Assembly (NCBI RefSeq): GCF_002079305.1
Contig: NZ_CP015039.1
Span: 2,377,501-2,441,500, forward strand
Length of the DNA stretch: 64,000 bases
Source: Rhodovulum sp. P5
GTDB lineage: Bacteria; Pseudomonadota; Alphaproteobacteria; Rhodobacterales; Rhodobacteraceae
Direction: 5' to 3'
Shown: piece by piece, positions 1-9,393 of the stretch
How the letters are laid out: every line of letters begins with the position of its first letter
Position numbering within the stretch: position 1 is the first letter of the stretch
Program-made: the position numbers and the translations under genes
Notes under the pieces: generated by a model
Database searches by the model: none
Told to the model about the DNA's origin: nothing
The model's input: the letters and a program-made list of their open reading frames with translations, nothing else

Positions 1-79
1 CGTGGCATTCCGCGGCGATGCCAAGCGCGATTGCGGCGATCAGAAGGGCGGGTTTGATGTCTTTCAGTGCGCGGATCAT
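1..79 (-). CDS. Partial small protein with hydrophobic N-terminus (5' end only)
   Basis: Only the first 26 codons are inside the window; the gene runs off the left edge. The start ATG (complement of 77-79) is preceded by GGAG at a good distance. The visible product has a short basic start (MIRALKDIKP) followed by a hydrophobic stretch (ALLIAAIALGIAA), which looks like a signal peptide or membrane anchor. Its function cannot be judged from this piece. It lies downstream of, and on the same strand as, the large secreted protein. Confidence 0.45.
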   Translation of the reverse strand, partial: MIRALKDIKPALLIAAIALGIAAECH

Positions 80-220
80 GGCAGGTCTCCTTTTGGATCA
101 AAGCCTACGCCTGCGCGGGGAACACGCGGAACGCACAAGCCGGTGACCTCACGCAAATGGCACCGCGCGCGCGGGCCGATGGGTTTCCAGACGGACTGGG
201 CATATCCCCTGCAAACGCGA

Positions 221-243
221 ACAGCCCGGCATTGCCGGGCTGT
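221..243 (-). terminator. Hairpin downstream of the large secreted-protein gene
   Basis: A near-perfect inverted repeat (ACAGCCCGGC and its complement with almost no loop surplus) lies about 30 bp past the stop codon of the large minus-strand gene. The T-tract is weak, so it may be a processing or stabilising hairpin instead of a strong intrinsic terminator. Confidence 0.5.
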
Positions 244-274
244 CGCAAAGCGTTATTGGGCTTGGTGTGGAGTG

Positions 275-3200
275 TCAGACGATATCCCAGTCCAGCCCCA
301 CATCGGCGATGACGTGATAGGTGGCGTCGCCGTCGTTCATTTCCCAATAGCTGACGCGGCCGGTGTCCTTGCGCCAGATCACGTCATCGGTGCCGTCGCC
401 GTTCAGGTCGCCGATCCCTTCCACCGACCAGTCCGTGCCGGCCCACCCGATGGCGTGATAGGTTTCCTGCCCGTCATGCATTTCGAAATAGCCGACATGG
501 CCGCTATCCTTGCGCCACAGGATGTCGTCGGTACCGTCGCCGTTCAGATCGCCGATGCCCTGCACCGACCAGTCCAGTCCGGCCCATCCGATGGCGTGAT
601 AGGTTTCCTGCCCATCATGCATTTCGAAGTACCCGACATGACCGGCCGCCTTGCGCCACAAGATATCGTCGGTGCCATCGCCGTTCAGATCGCCGATCCC
701 TTCCACCGACCAGTCGGTACCGGCCCATCCGATGGCGTGGTAGGTGTGGTTGCCGTTGTCCATCTCGAAATATCCGACATGACCGGCGGACTTGCGCCAG
801 AGGATATCGTCGGTTCCGTCGCCGTTCAGGTCGCCGATCCCCTTGACGGTCCAGTCCGTGCCGGCCCATCCGATGGCGTGGTAGGTGTGGTTGCCGTTGT
901 CCATCTCGAAATATCCGACATGGCCCGCGGACTTGCGCCAAAGGATGTCGCTGGTTCCGTCGCCGTTCAGGTCGCCCTTGCCTTCGACAGACCAGTCCGT
1001 CCCGGCCCAGCCCATCGCGTGATAGGTCTGATGGCCATCGTTCATCTGCCAATAGCCCAGATGCCCGCTGCCCTTGCGCCACAGGATGTCACTGGTTCCG
1101 TCACCTTCGAAGTCGCTTGCGGCGGGTTTTTCCAACAGGGTGATCGTCGTGGTGTCGCCATCTTCCGACAGGCTGAACCGCTGGCCGGTATAGTTGCCCT
1201 CCAGCGTGATGGACCCGTCTGCCGTACCGTCGTTGTCGGTATCGATATAGAGGATTGCGGCGTCCTGCGAAAAATCGCTCGACGTGATCTCGACATCGAC
1301 ATCGCGGAACTCGATCCGGTCCTCGGCCGAGAAGTCGGTGATCGTATCGCCCAGAAGTCCGCCGGCCGACATCGTGAAGAACGTGTCGCTTCCCGCTCCG
1401 CCGGTCATCCGGTCCTCGCCAAGGCCGCCGGCGATCTCGTCATCCCCGGCGCCCGCGTCGATCGTGTCGTTCTGCGCGGTGGTAGAGTTGTTCCGGATGT
1501 AGTTGTCGAGATCGAGGTCGAGCCCACGCCACTGTTCCAGTGCGGCCTCGACATCAAGCGGTGCGTTGGTGAAGTCGTAGACGGCCAGAAGGGTGGCCTC
1601 GTCATAGAAGGACAGCTTTGTCAGCGTGCCCTTCACATCGGCTGCCGTTTGCGGGCTGTCCTTGACGAAGGTGCCCTCCAGTTCGACGAACAGGCGGTTG
1701 CCTGTGATCGTCTCGAAGAAGGTCACCAGGAACTCGTCGGCATAGGTCACCGTCCCGTCAAGCTTGACGGCGTTTGTGGACGGCCCGACGTTGATCGCCT
1801 TGTCGTCGTAGTTGATGAAGATGTCCCCGCCGGTCGTCGGCGCGACGCTGGAACTCAGCGCGATCGGGATGCTGGTGAGCCCGGCGACCGTGCCCGACGT
1901 GTCGAACTCCCCGCCGAGAGAGAAGGCATCCGCGGCGCCATAGTCGACCTCGTAGCCCAGATCCTCCAGCGACCCGATGGTGATGGTACTCAGCGGCATG
2001 CCCGGGCTGTTTTCCGAGTAGCCGGTCATCAACTCGATGTCGAAGAGGTCTTCTTCCCAGTGGCTGCCGGCCGTTCCCTGGCCGCCGTCGTTTTCGACGG
2101 GCACGTAGGTCTCGGACTGGCCGGTCATGGCACTGTAGGCGGCAAGTGCATTCGCGCCGGTGTACTGGAAGTCGGCCGAGATCCCGAACCACTCCCACAG
2201 CACCCCGAAGCCCAGCACGTGACCCATTTCGTGGGTGATCACCTCTGTCAGGATGCCCTTTTCGACCATGCCCTGCAGGTCGGCGGAGTCGAACTGCATG
2301 ATCCCGGCCACCGGAAGATAGCTGTCGGAGCGGACCGAGCGCGGACCGGCCTGGGCGAGGATGCCGCCCTCGCCGTCGATCTCATCGACGGAGGCCGTGA
2401 TGTGCAAGTCGTCGATGAAGCCAAGGGTTTCGGACGTGATATCGGGGATGTCGCCGATGATGACTTCTTCCCACCGGGCCTCTGCAATCTCGAAGTACTG
2501 CCGGTAGGCCTCGTCACCGGAGAAGTCGATGACGATGTCGAATTCGCCGGGTTCCGAGGGCGAGTCGGAAAGCTGGCTGACCGAAAGCCGGTACGTGCCG
2601 GTGTTGGAGCCGACAGCCCCGGCCGAGATATAGTAGGTTCCCGACGTGTCGGGCGTGAATTCAAGCCGGCTGTTGGAGCCGTCCCCGCCGTCATCGTTGA
2701 ACATGCCCGGAATCGCGGTGCCGGAACTGTCATAGATGCCGCGCAGATACGGATCGCTCAGCGTGTCGGCGTTGGCCTCCGCACCGACGATATCGATCTG
2801 GTAGGTTTCGCCGGCGGTCAGGGTGACCGCGAACCAGTCCTGATCCCCGGTGGTTTCGATCGTGCCGGTCACGCCGCCATCGACGGCGACCTGGCCCGTG
2901 GTGGCGGTGTCGTTGGAATAGTCGTCTTCGATCGGCGCGTCGGAAAGTGCTGCGATGCTCAGCTTGTAGTCGCCCGTCGCGTCATCATAGGCCCCGGCCG
3001 ACAGGTAGTGCGTGCCCGATGTTTCGGCCGTGAATTGCAGCTTGCTGTTCCGGCCCTCGCCACCGTCGTCGTCGCTGGTGTCCGAAATCAGGCTGCCGGT
3101 GCTGTCATAGACGCCCTCGAAGAACGGATCGTTCAGCGTTCCCTCGCCGGTCGAGGCGCCTTCGAGGTCGATCTCGTAGGTGGTGCCAGCCGTCAGGGTC

Positions 3201-5491
3201 ACGGCAAACCAGTCGGTATCGCCGCCCGTTTCGATCGCGCCGGTCTGGGCACCGCCAACCGTGATTTGCCCGGTCGTCGCGGTGGAGGCCGCATAGTCGT
3301 CGGCCGTTCCGCTGCCGGTTACCGAGACCTTGTAGGTACCGGTGTCGGAGCCGAAGGCGCCCGCGGCTACATAGTAGGTGCCGGTCTGTGCGACCTCATA
3401 GGTCACGCGGCTGTTCAGCCCCTGCCCGCCGTCATCGTTTTCCGTGCCGTCAAGCAGAGTGCCCGAGGCATCGTAGAGACCGTGCAAGAACGGATCGCTC
3501 AGGGTGCCCCCGGCGGTTTCCGCCCCTTCGACGTTGATCTCGTACACCTCACCGGCGCTTAGTGTCACCGCGAACCAGTCGGTGTCGCCCGCGGTTTCAA
3601 TGACCCCGGTGGTCGACCCGCCGGCCACCAGGCTGCCCGTGGTTGCAGTGCTTGCCGCGAAGTCGTCGCTTGCCGCGGAAACCTGCGAGACGGACAGCGA
3701 ATAGGTTCCGACCTCGTCGCTATAGGCACCGGCCGCAATGTAGTGCGTGCCCGATACGGTTGCCGTGAATTTCACCTGGCTGTCGCGCACCGTGCCGGTG
3801 TCGTCGTTCTCGGTATCGGAGATCAACTCGCCCGCCGCGGTGTAGATGCCGCGCAGATACGGGTCGGCCAGGGTGCCGCCGCCACCGGTCGCGCCCACCA
3901 GATCGATGATGTAATCCTCGCCCGCAACCAGGTTGACGGCGAACCAGTCCTGATCATGCGCGGTTTCGATGTTGCCCGACACCGTACCGTTGACGCTGAC
4001 CGTACCGGTCGTCGAGGTGTTGTCGCTGTAATCGTCGTGCGCGTCCTGGGTTTCAAGGATCAGCGTATAGCTGCCGGTGTTCGACCCATAGGCGCCCGCG
4101 CTGACGTAATAGGTGCCGCCCGTCGCGAAGGTCAGCTTGACCTCGCTATCAAGGCCGATCCCGCTGTCGTCGTTGGAACTGCCGTCCAGCAAGTTGCCGT
4201 AACTGTCGTAGACCCCGCGCAGATAGGGGTCTGCCAGCGTTCCGCCATTGGAATAGGAGCCCAGCAGCGAGATGTTATAGGTCTCTCCGGCATTCACCGA
4301 GATGGCGAACCAGTCCTCGTCCCCCTCGTAGTCGATGGTGCCGGTCGCCAAGCCGCTTGCCGAGACGACGCCGGTGGTGCCGGTGTCCGCCGCGTAGTCG
4401 TCAAGCTGGCCGTTGGAGGTCACGGAAAGCGTATAGGTGCCGGTGCCCGTGGAATAGGCTGCGGCTGCGATATAATAGGTGCCACTGGCCGATGGGGTAA
4501 AGTCGACGAGCGCGTTATAGCCCTGGCCGCCGTCATCATTGTAGGTGCCCGAGATATAGCTGCCTGAGGCGTTGTAGATCCCCTCGATCAGCGGATCGTC
4601 CAGCGACCCGCCATAGGTTCCGGAGCCTTCCAGGGAGATGGTGTAGGACTGCCCGGCGACGAGGTCGACGGCGAACCAGTCGCGGTCATAGCCGGTGTCG
4701 ATTTCACCGCTGACCGAGCCACCGACAGAAACGCTGCCCGCGGACTGGATGTTGTCGCCGTGGTCGTCGGCCATGCCGAGATCGGTGATGGAAATGGTGT
4801 AGTTGCCGGTTCCGCTGCCGTAGGCGCCGGCCGAGACGTACCAGTTCTCTGTCGCACTCGCCACGAAGTCGATCCGGCTGTTGAGCCCGTCGCCCCCGTC
4901 GTCGTCCGTCGAACCCGGGAACAGGTAGCCGTAACTGTCGTAGATGCCGTGGATGAAGGGATCGGACAGCGGATCGCCCGAAGCGCTGACCAGATCGATC
5001 CGGTAGCTGTGCCCCTGAACGACGCTGAACCGGAACCAGTCCCGGTCGTTGCTTTGTTCGATCTCGCCGCTTGCAGAGCCGTTCATCGCGATCTCGCCCG
5101 TCGTCGCGGTCGAGTCGTCGTAGTCGTCCAGCCCGCCGAGATCGGTGACGAACAGGGTATATGTTCCTGTCCCGTATCCGCCGGCCTCGATATAGATCCG
5201 CTGATCCGCCCCGGACGAGAAGCTTATCTGGCTGTCATAGCCATAGCCGCTGTCGTCGTCGTAGAACCCCAGCCATGAGCCATCGCTGGAATAGAGGCCC
5301 GAAATGAACGGGTCGGCCAGCGTTCCATTAGACGAAGACCACCCCATAAGGTCGACCTGGTAGGAGTGGTTCGCCTGCAAGTCGAGTGCAAACCAGTCCA
5401 GATCGTTGTAGAAGTCGATGCTCCCGGTCGCATAGGAGCCCGGGTAGACATACCCACTATAGTAGGCGTTCGCGCCGTAATCGTCTGACAT
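275..5491 (-). CDS. Large modular secreted protein: PPC repeats, M8-like metalloprotease, RTX patch, FG-GAP/VCBS repeats
   Basis: 1738 residues. Residues 1 to about 970 hold eight units of roughly 115-120 residues, each opening with a DDY..TATTG..G-type strand and a DWFAVxL motif, typical of bacterial pre-peptidase C-terminal (PPC) domains. Residues of about 980-1180 contain HEMGHVLGFG near residue 1087, a further His about 55 residues on (GSHWEEDLFD), then ELMTG. This is the zinc-ligand spacing of leishmanolysin-like (M8) peptidases, not the HExxHxxGxxH of M10. A glycine/aspartate RTX-like patch (GAGDDEIAGGLGEDRMTGG) follows near 1350-1375. The last 280 residues are six 47-residue FG-GAP/VCBS-like units (DLNGDGTDDILWRK). 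There is no N-terminal signal peptide, so type I secretion is inferred from the RTX patch. The start ATG follows a GGGGG-type ribosome site. No type I secretion genes lie nearby. Confidence 0.85.
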   Translation of the reverse strand: MSDDYGANAYYSGYVYPGSYATGSIDFYNDLDWFALDLQANHSYQVDLMGWSSSNGTLADPFISGLYSSDGSWLGFYDDDSGYGYDSQISFSSGADQRIYIEAGGYGTGTYTLFVTDLGGLDDYDDSTATTGEIAMNGSASGEIEQSNDRDWFRFSVVQGHSYRIDLVSASGDPLSDPFIHGIYDSYGYLFPGSTDDDGGDGLNSRIDFVASATENWYVSAGAYGSGTGNYTISITDLGMADDHGDNIQSAGSVSVGGSVSGEIDTGYDRDWFAVDLVAGQSYTISLEGSGTYGGSLDDPLIEGIYNASGSYISGTYNDDGGQGYNALVDFTPSASGTYYIAAAAYSTGTGTYTLSVTSNGQLDDYAADTGTTGVVSASGLATGTIDYEGDEDWFAISVNAGETYNISLLGSYSNGGTLADPYLRGVYDSYGNLLDGSSNDDSGIGLDSEVKLTFATGGTYYVSAGAYGSNTGSYTLILETQDAHDDYSDNTSTTGTVSVNGTVSGNIETAHDQDWFAVNLVAGEDYIIDLVGATGGGGTLADPYLRGIYTAAGELISDTENDDTGTVRDSQVKFTATVSGTHYIAAGAYSDEVGTYSLSVSQVSAASDDFAASTATTGSLVAGGSTTGVIETAGDTDWFAVTLSAGEVYEINVEGAETAGGTLSDPFLHGLYDASGTLLDGTENDDGGQGLNSRVTYEVAQTGTYYVAAGAFGSDTGTYKVSVTGSGTADDYAASTATTGQITVGGAQTGAIETGGDTDWFAVTLTAGTTYEIDLEGASTGEGTLNDPFFEGVYDSTGSLISDTSDDDGGEGRNSKLQFTAETSGTHYLSAGAYDDATGDYKLSIAALSDAPIEDDYSNDTATTGQVAVDGGVTGTIETTGDQDWFAVTLTAGETYQIDIVGAEANADTLSDPYLRGIYDSSGTAIPGMFNDDGGDGSNSRLEFTPDTSGTYYISAGAVGSNTGTYRLSVSQLSDSPSEPGEFDIVIDFSGDEAYRQYFEIAEARWEEVIIGDIPDITSETLGFIDDLHITASVDEIDGEGGILAQAGPRSVRSDSYLPVAGIMQFDSADLQGMVEKGILTEVITHEMGHVLGFGVLWEWFGISADFQYTGANALAAYSAMTGQSETYVPVENDGGQGTAGSHWEEDLFDIELMTGYSENSPGMPLSTITIGSLEDLGYEVDYGAADAFSLGGEFDTSGTVAGLTSIPIALSSSVAPTTGGDIFINYDDKAINVGPSTNAVKLDGTVTYADEFLVTFFETITGNRLFVELEGTFVKDSPQTAADVKGTLTKLSFYDEATLLAVYDFTNAPLDVEAALEQWRGLDLDLDNYIRNNSTTAQNDTIDAGAGDDEIAGGLGEDRMTGGAGSDTFFTMSAGGLLGDTITDFSAEDRIEFRDVDVEITSSDFSQDAAILYIDTDNDGTADGSITLEGNYTGQRFSLSEDGDTTTITLLEKPAASDFEGDGTSDILWRKGSGHLGYWQMNDGHQTYHAMGWAGTDWSVEGKGDLNGDGTSDILWRKSAGHVGYFEMDNGNHTYHAIGWAGTDWTVKGIGDLNGDGTDDILWRKSAGHVGYFEMDNGNHTYHAIGWAGTDWSVEGIGDLNGDGTDDILWRKAAGHVGYFEMHDGQETYHAIGWAGLDWSVQGIGDLNGDGTDDILWRKDSGHVGYFEMHDGQETYHAIGWAGTDWSVEGIGDLNGDGTDDVIWRKDTGRVSYWEMNDGDATYHVIADVGLDWDIV
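280..1125 (-). repeat. Six tandem 141-bp coding repeats (FG-GAP/VCBS-like units)
   Basis: The 3' end of the large gene consists of six units of about 141 bp (47 codons). Internal units are almost identical at DNA level; the blocks near 720-780 and 860-920 match for about 50 bp. The near-identity suggests recent unit duplication or homogenisation and makes the copy number likely to vary between strains. Confidence 0.8.
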
Positions 5492-5911
5492 GTATCCCCC
5501 ACGTCAAAAAAGATCTGTGAAATACCGGAATCCTGACGGATCCCGACTCGTACAATCGTAAAGATTAATGTTGGACCGCGAAAGTTCTGTAAGAAGGACA
5601 TTCCTGTGACACAAATCCGGCAGGCCGCCCTTGAGATGGATGCTGAAAAACTAGAAATCCCGCCATCGCAAGAGAAGACCGTTCCTTGTAAGCAACGATG
5701 CAACAAGGCGAGTAGGGCCATGCCCGACCCTGGGTGGGCGCATTGAAGCGCTCGTGCCGATCGGTTAATCTCAAAAGTGCGAACGACTTACGGGATCTGG
5801 AGGACATTGCCAATGCGCCCTCCCGCGGGGAGGGTCGGGCGCGGCCCGGGCTGGTCGCCCGGACCAGCTTCGGGACGATGTTCCGAAAGCTTTCGACCGT
5901 AGACGCATGTC
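5492..5911. other. Intergenic region between the secreted protein and the NusG remnant
   Basis: About 420 bp with no supported gene. It must hold the promoter of the large minus-strand gene; the stretch near 5545-5575 is AT-richer than its surroundings, but no convincing -35/-10 pair is visible. An imperfect inverted repeat (AGCTTCGGGAC and GTTCCGAAAGCT) lies near 5866-5891. No NusG N-terminal domain could be found here in any frame. Confidence 0.5.
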
Positions 5912-6247
5912 GTGTGCTCTTTCAGCAGCCTGTTAGATGGATACCGTCGGTCCCGGAACCGTCGTCCGGGCACAGTGCCTATTCCTTTGAATTTGCGCAG
6001 GTCCGACGGCATGCGCCCGGTGCCGGAGGCGCTGATCGACGGGTTGCGCGCCCGGACGGACCCGGAGACGCATGTGCTGCTGTCCCCCGGTGACAAGGTG
6101 GAAATCACCGCCGGGGCCTTCACGGACTTCGTGGCCACGGTGGACGCGCTCGCCCCCGATCAGCGGGTGTGGGTGTTGCTTGACCTGATGGGACGGGCGA
6201 CGCGCGTCGCAGTTCCGCGGGACAATGTGATGGTCAGGCGCGCCTGA
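5912..6247 (+). pseudogene. 5'-truncated NusG/RfaH-family antiterminator (KOW-domain remnant)
   Basis: The last 78 or so residues look like the C-terminal half of a specialised NusG paralogue: a linker (PVPEALIDGLRARTDPE) leads into a KOW domain (LSPGDKVEITAGAF...VWVLLDLMGRATRVAVPRDN). The whole N-terminal NGN domain, which contacts RNA polymerase, is missing, and the preceding residues (from a GTG at 5912 to about 5990) do not resemble it. A TAG at 5900-5902 closes the frame just upstream. An internal ATG at 6011 could make a 78-residue KOW-only protein. RfaH-type proteins normally act on long surface or secretion operons, so the large secreted-protein gene next door may be relevant. A stand-alone KOW protein cannot be excluded. 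Confidence 0.55.
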
Positions 6248-6296
6248 CCATCAAACAGCGCGTTGTCCGGCTGGGTCGGTCTCAGGTCATCGGGGT

Positions 6297-7289
6297 TCAG
6301 AGGGCGCTGTCATAGCCGAACAGCGCCGCGGCGCCGCCGGTGTGCACGAAGACCACGCGTTCCCCCTTCGTGAAATGGCCCTTGCGGATCAGGTCGATCA
6401 GGCCCGCCGCGCCCTTGGCGGAATAGACCGGATCGAGAAGGATCGCCTCAAGCTCGGCGAACATGCGGATGGCCTCCAGCCCGCCCTCGGTCGGGATGCC
6501 GTAGCCTTCGCCGACATAGTCGGTGTTTGCCACCACGTCGGCCCGCTCAACGACGCCGGGGCATCCCAGTTTCTCGGCGGTCGCAACGGCGAGGTTGAAG
6601 ACGTTTTCCTCCTGCTTGGGTTTGGGCGCGCGCACGCCGATCCCAAGCAGGGGGATGCCGGCATTCATCGCCTTCAGCCCGGTGATCAGGCCGGCCTGCG
6701 TGCCAGCACTGCCGGTGGCATGGACGATGTGATCGACCCTCAGCCCCCGGTCGTTGAACTGCCCCAGCATTTCAAAGGCGCAATTGACATAGCCAAGCGC
6801 GCCCGTCGGGTTCGACCCCCCGCCCGGAATGGTATAGACACTCCGCCCCTCGGCACGGAAGCGGTCGGCGACGGCTTCCATCTCGGCGTTCATGTCCAGA
6901 CCGCCGGGGCGCTTTTCGGTCGTGGCACCGTGCAGGTGGTCGAGCAGCACGTTGCCGTTGTTGTTGTAGTTGGGATCGTTCGATCCGGTCCGGTCTTCCA
7001 GCAGGATATGGCAGGCCATCCCCAGCTTGGCCGCGAAGGCCGCGGTTTGCCGGGCATGGTTCGATTGGGTGGCGCCCTGCGTCATGACCATGTCGGCGCC
7101 CTGAAGCTCTGCCTCGGCCATCAGGAATTCAAGCTTGCGGGTCTTGTTGCCACCGGTGGACAGCCCCGTGCAGTCGTCGCGCTTGATCCAGATTTCCGGG
7201 CCGCCCAGTTCGGCGCTGAGCCGGTCGAGCCTTTCCAGCGGTGTGGGCAGATGGGCAAGGAAATGGCGGGGATAGCGGGCAAGATGCAT
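6297..7289 (-). CDS. cuyA: L-cysteate sulfo-lyase / D-cysteine desulfhydrase family PLP enzyme
   Basis: 330 residues, usual length for the ACC-deaminase/D-cysteine desulfhydrase family. The PLP lysine lies in [44 protein letters not shown] (phosphate loop) and [10 protein letters not shown] are all present. The sequence closely resembles what I recall of CuyA from Ruegeria and Roseovarius, which cleaves L-cysteate to pyruvate, ammonia and sulfite. D-cysteine desulfhydrase is the alternative, since motif reading alone cannot separate the substrates. The ATG at 7289 follows AGGGAGCC; a longer upstream frame overlaps the divergent regulator and is not used. It is transcribed divergently from a LysR gene, the usual arrangement for a regulated catabolic enzyme. 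Confidence 0.85.
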   Translation of the reverse strand: MHLARYPRHFLAHLPTPLERLDRLSAELGGPEIWIKRDDCTGLSTGGNKTRKLEFLMAEAELQGADMVMTQGATQSNHARQTAAFAAKLGMACHILLEDRTGSNDPNYNNNGNVLLDHLHGATTEKRPGGLDMNAEMEAVADRFRAEGRSVYTIPGGGSNPTGALGYVNCAFEMLGQFNDRGLRVDHIVHATGSAGTQAGLITGLKAMNAGIPLLGIGVRAPKPKQEENVFNLAVATAEKLGCPGVVERADVVANTDYVGEGYGIPTEGGLEAIRMFAELEAILLDPVYSAKGAAGLIDLIRKGHFTKGERVVFVHTGGAAALFGYDSAL

Positions 7290-7364
7290 AAGAGGCTCCC
7301 TATGTTCATTAGTCCGGCGATTACCAACTCTCATCTGGCAAGTCGAACGGCTTTCTTGCATCTT

Positions 7365-7385
7365 AACTTGCAAAACGCGCAAGTT
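7365..7385. promoter_or_regulatory. Palindromic LysR-type operator between cuyA-like gene and regulator
   Basis: A perfect 7-bp inverted repeat, AACTTGC-N7-GCAAGTT, contains the T-N11-A core typical of LysR-family binding sites. It lies 14 bp before the regulator's ATG and about 76 bp upstream of the divergent lyase start, suited to autorepression of the regulator plus co-inducer-dependent activation of the lyase. A possible TTG start for the regulator lies inside the palindrome, another reason to prefer the ATG at 7399. Confidence 0.65.
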
Positions 7386-7398
7386 GTGGGGCCGGACC

Positions 7399-8340
7399 AT
7401 GCGATACGACTGGATCGAAGACATTCTTGCGGTGATCGAAACCGGTTCCTTTTCACGCGCGGCCGACCGGCGCAGCATCACACAATCCGCCTTCGCCCGC
7501 CGCATCGACACGATCGAGCAGCATCTTGGCGGGGCGCTGTTCGACCGCCGGCGCAAGCCCGTCGCGTTGTTTCCGCAGGCCCGCGCGCTTGAACCCGGTC
7601 TTCGCCAGTTACGTCAGATGCAGGCGTCGATCCTGCAGGAGGCGGCGCAGATCGCGCTGGGCGGCGGCCCTTCGGTTACGCTCGCCTGTCAGCATGCCAT
7701 CACGGCGACCTTTTCGCCCCACCTGGTTCGGGCCATTTCGGCGTCCGGGCTGGAACCGGTGCGCGTGCGCGCGGGCAACCGGGATGAGTGTCTTGTGATG
7801 TTGCTGTCGGGAGAGGCCGATCTGGTGGTAAGTTACGCCTTTCCCGGGCAGCCCACCGATATGAGTTCGGGATTTGTCGAACATACGATTGGCCGGGACA
7901 GCCTGCTTCCGGTGGGGGTGAGCGCGATGGCGCGCGATGCCGGCGGTACATTGAAGGTCATTGCCTATCCGTCAGACGTCTTTTTCGGCGCGCTGGTGCA
8001 GCGGGAGCTTTGGCCGTCCTTGCCGCCCGGAACCATCCTGAAGCACCGGGCCGAAACGGCCCTGACACTGGCGGCGTACCGATACGCGCTGGCCGGGATC
8101 GGCGTCGCATGGCTGCCGCGGTCGCTGGTACAGGACGATCTGGCTGCCGGGCGGCTGTCGCGGGTGCAGGATGCCGGGCTCGCGTGCGAACTGGAGGTCC
8201 GTCTGGTCCGCCTGGCCAACCCGATGCGCCCTGCGACGCTGTCAGTCTGGGCGATGGCGCTGGACGCGGAGATGGATCTAGAACGCTTCCCAGATCTTGC
8301 GCCCGATGGGGTCGAGCCTGTCGGGGGAACAGAAGAGTGA
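7399..8340 (+). CDS. LysR-family transcriptional regulator (divergent to the cuyA-like gene)
   Basis: 313 residues. The N-terminal winged helix-turn-helix is clear ([20 protein letters not shown], then [20 protein letters not shown]), followed by a LysR substrate-binding domain. ATG 7399 is used instead of the upstream TTG because it fits the family start and avoids the operator palindrome. The gene probably senses a substrate of the divergent lyase; this is inferred from position only. Its 3' end overlaps the next LysR gene tail-to-tail by 63 bp. Confidence 0.85.
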   Translation: MRYDWIEDILAVIETGSFSRAADRRSITQSAFARRIDTIEQHLGGALFDRRRKPVALFPQARALEPGLRQLRQMQASILQEAAQIALGGGPSVTLACQHAITATFSPHLVRAISASGLEPVRVRAGNRDECLVMLLSGEADLVVSYAFPGQPTDMSSGFVEHTIGRDSLLPVGVSAMARDAGGTLKVIAYPSDVFFGALVQRELWPSLPPGTILKHRAETALTLAAYRYALAGIGVAWLPRSLVQDDLAAGRLSRVQDAGLACELEVRLVRLANPMRPATLSVWAMALDAEMDLERFPDLAPDGVEPVGGTEE

Positions 8341-9162
8341 AATCGTCAGCCGGGCAACCCAGGACCGCCCGCCAAGGCGCACCAGCGTTCCGTCGGCAAG
8401 TTCGCTGGCGATGGAAAACTCCGGCAGCCATGCCACCCCGCTGCCCGCCAGCGTCCGGCGTTTCAGCGCCTCGGCCAGCGCATCCATGTAGCGGATTTCA
8501 AGCGGGGTTTCCCGCTCTCCAATGGTGCGGTCGACGACGGTGCCAAGAAAGGTATCGGAATCATAGGCGAGATACGGCACCGGGATGCGGCTGCGCCCGC
8601 CGAGCGTCCAGCCATGGCGCGACGCCGCCGCGTGATGCGCAACCGGAATAAGATCCTCGGTGCAGATGTCTTTGCGCACGAACCGGGTTTCATCGAGGAT
8701 CGGTTCGAAATGCTGATGGCGGTAGTAGAGCAGGAAATCGCTGCCCCCCTCGCTCAGCAACTGGCAACAGGCGGCCATCGTGTCGGAAATGACCCGCGTT
8801 CGCAGGTCGGGCGTGGTCTTTTCGAACTCTGCCAGGCGCGGCTGAAGGTAATTGACCGAGATCGCATGGAGCGCGGCAAAGCGAAGAAGGGGCAGCTTGC
8901 CCCGTTCGGCGGCCCGGATGGATTGGCGGGCATCTGAAAGCTGCGCCAGAGTCTGTTGGGCGGTTCCCAGAAACTGACGGCCCGCGGGCGTTAGCTGCAC
9001 CGGATAGGTCGATCGGTCCACCAGCGGCGCGCCGACCCATGCCTCAAGCGACTTGATGCGGCGGCTGAAGGCCGGCTGCGTGACGTTTCGATCCTCGGCC
9101 GCGCGGGAAAAGCTGAGCGTTCGCCCAAGGCATACGAAATCCATCAGCCAGTTGATGTCCAT
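8278..9162 (-). CDS. LysR-family transcriptional regulator (divergent to the TRAP operon)
   Basis: 294 residues with a canonical LysR N-terminal domain (FVCLGRTLSFSRAAEDRNVTQ, SRRIKSLEAWVG) and effector domain. It resembles the neighbouring LysR protein and may be a distant duplicate. It is transcribed away from the TRAP transporter genes, with a palindromic site between them, so it probably controls the transporter. Its last 63 bp overlap the end of the convergent LysR gene. Confidence 0.85.
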   Translation of the reverse strand: MDINWLMDFVCLGRTLSFSRAAEDRNVTQPAFSRRIKSLEAWVGAPLVDRSTYPVQLTPAGRQFLGTAQQTLAQLSDARQSIRAAERGKLPLLRFAALHAISVNYLQPRLAEFEKTTPDLRTRVISDTMAACCQLLSEGGSDFLLYYRHQHFEPILDETRFVRKDICTEDLIPVAHHAAASRHGWTLGGRSRIPVPYLAYDSDTFLGTVVDRTIGERETPLEIRYMDALAEALKRRTLAGSGVAWLPEFSIASELADGTLVRLGGRSWVARLTISLFCSPDRLDPIGRKIWEAF

Positions 9163-9218
9163 TCTTGAACCCCGTCAGCGCCGTGCAAGCGACGGTAACG
9201 AAATGCGACGAACCGCGC

Positions 9219-9243
9219 AAACTATGCCGGATCGGAATAGTTT
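9219..9243. promoter_or_regulatory. Palindromic LysR-type operator upstream of the TRAP operon
   Basis: A perfect 7-bp inverted repeat, AAACTAT-N11-ATAGTTT, has the exact T-N11-A spacing of LysR-family boxes. It lies 57 bp upstream of the LysR start and about 150 bp before the TRAP binding-protein gene, in the right place to serve both divergent units. Confidence 0.65.
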
Positions 9244-9393
9244 CTTGTGCCATTGGCATTGGCCGAAACGCGACCGACTCGCTTACGCTGACCGTCATCG
9301 GGACGCGTTGTCACAGGCGCGTCAGAGAAGAACACAGCGCCAAGACCGCCGGTTTGCTGCGGCGGCAATCTTGCGACCAACCGGGAGAATGCC

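Noticed and set aside
280-1125. Regular 141-bp repeats as a possible CRISPR array
   Set aside because: Units are coding, far too long, and vary like protein repeats; no short repeat/unique spacer pattern.
2-3562. Very long open frame on the plus strand opposite the secreted-protein gene
   Set aside because: It is the antisense shadow of the repeat-rich minus-strand gene; the product is a repetitive Val/Asp/Arg string without domains, whereas the minus strand has recognisable motifs throughout.
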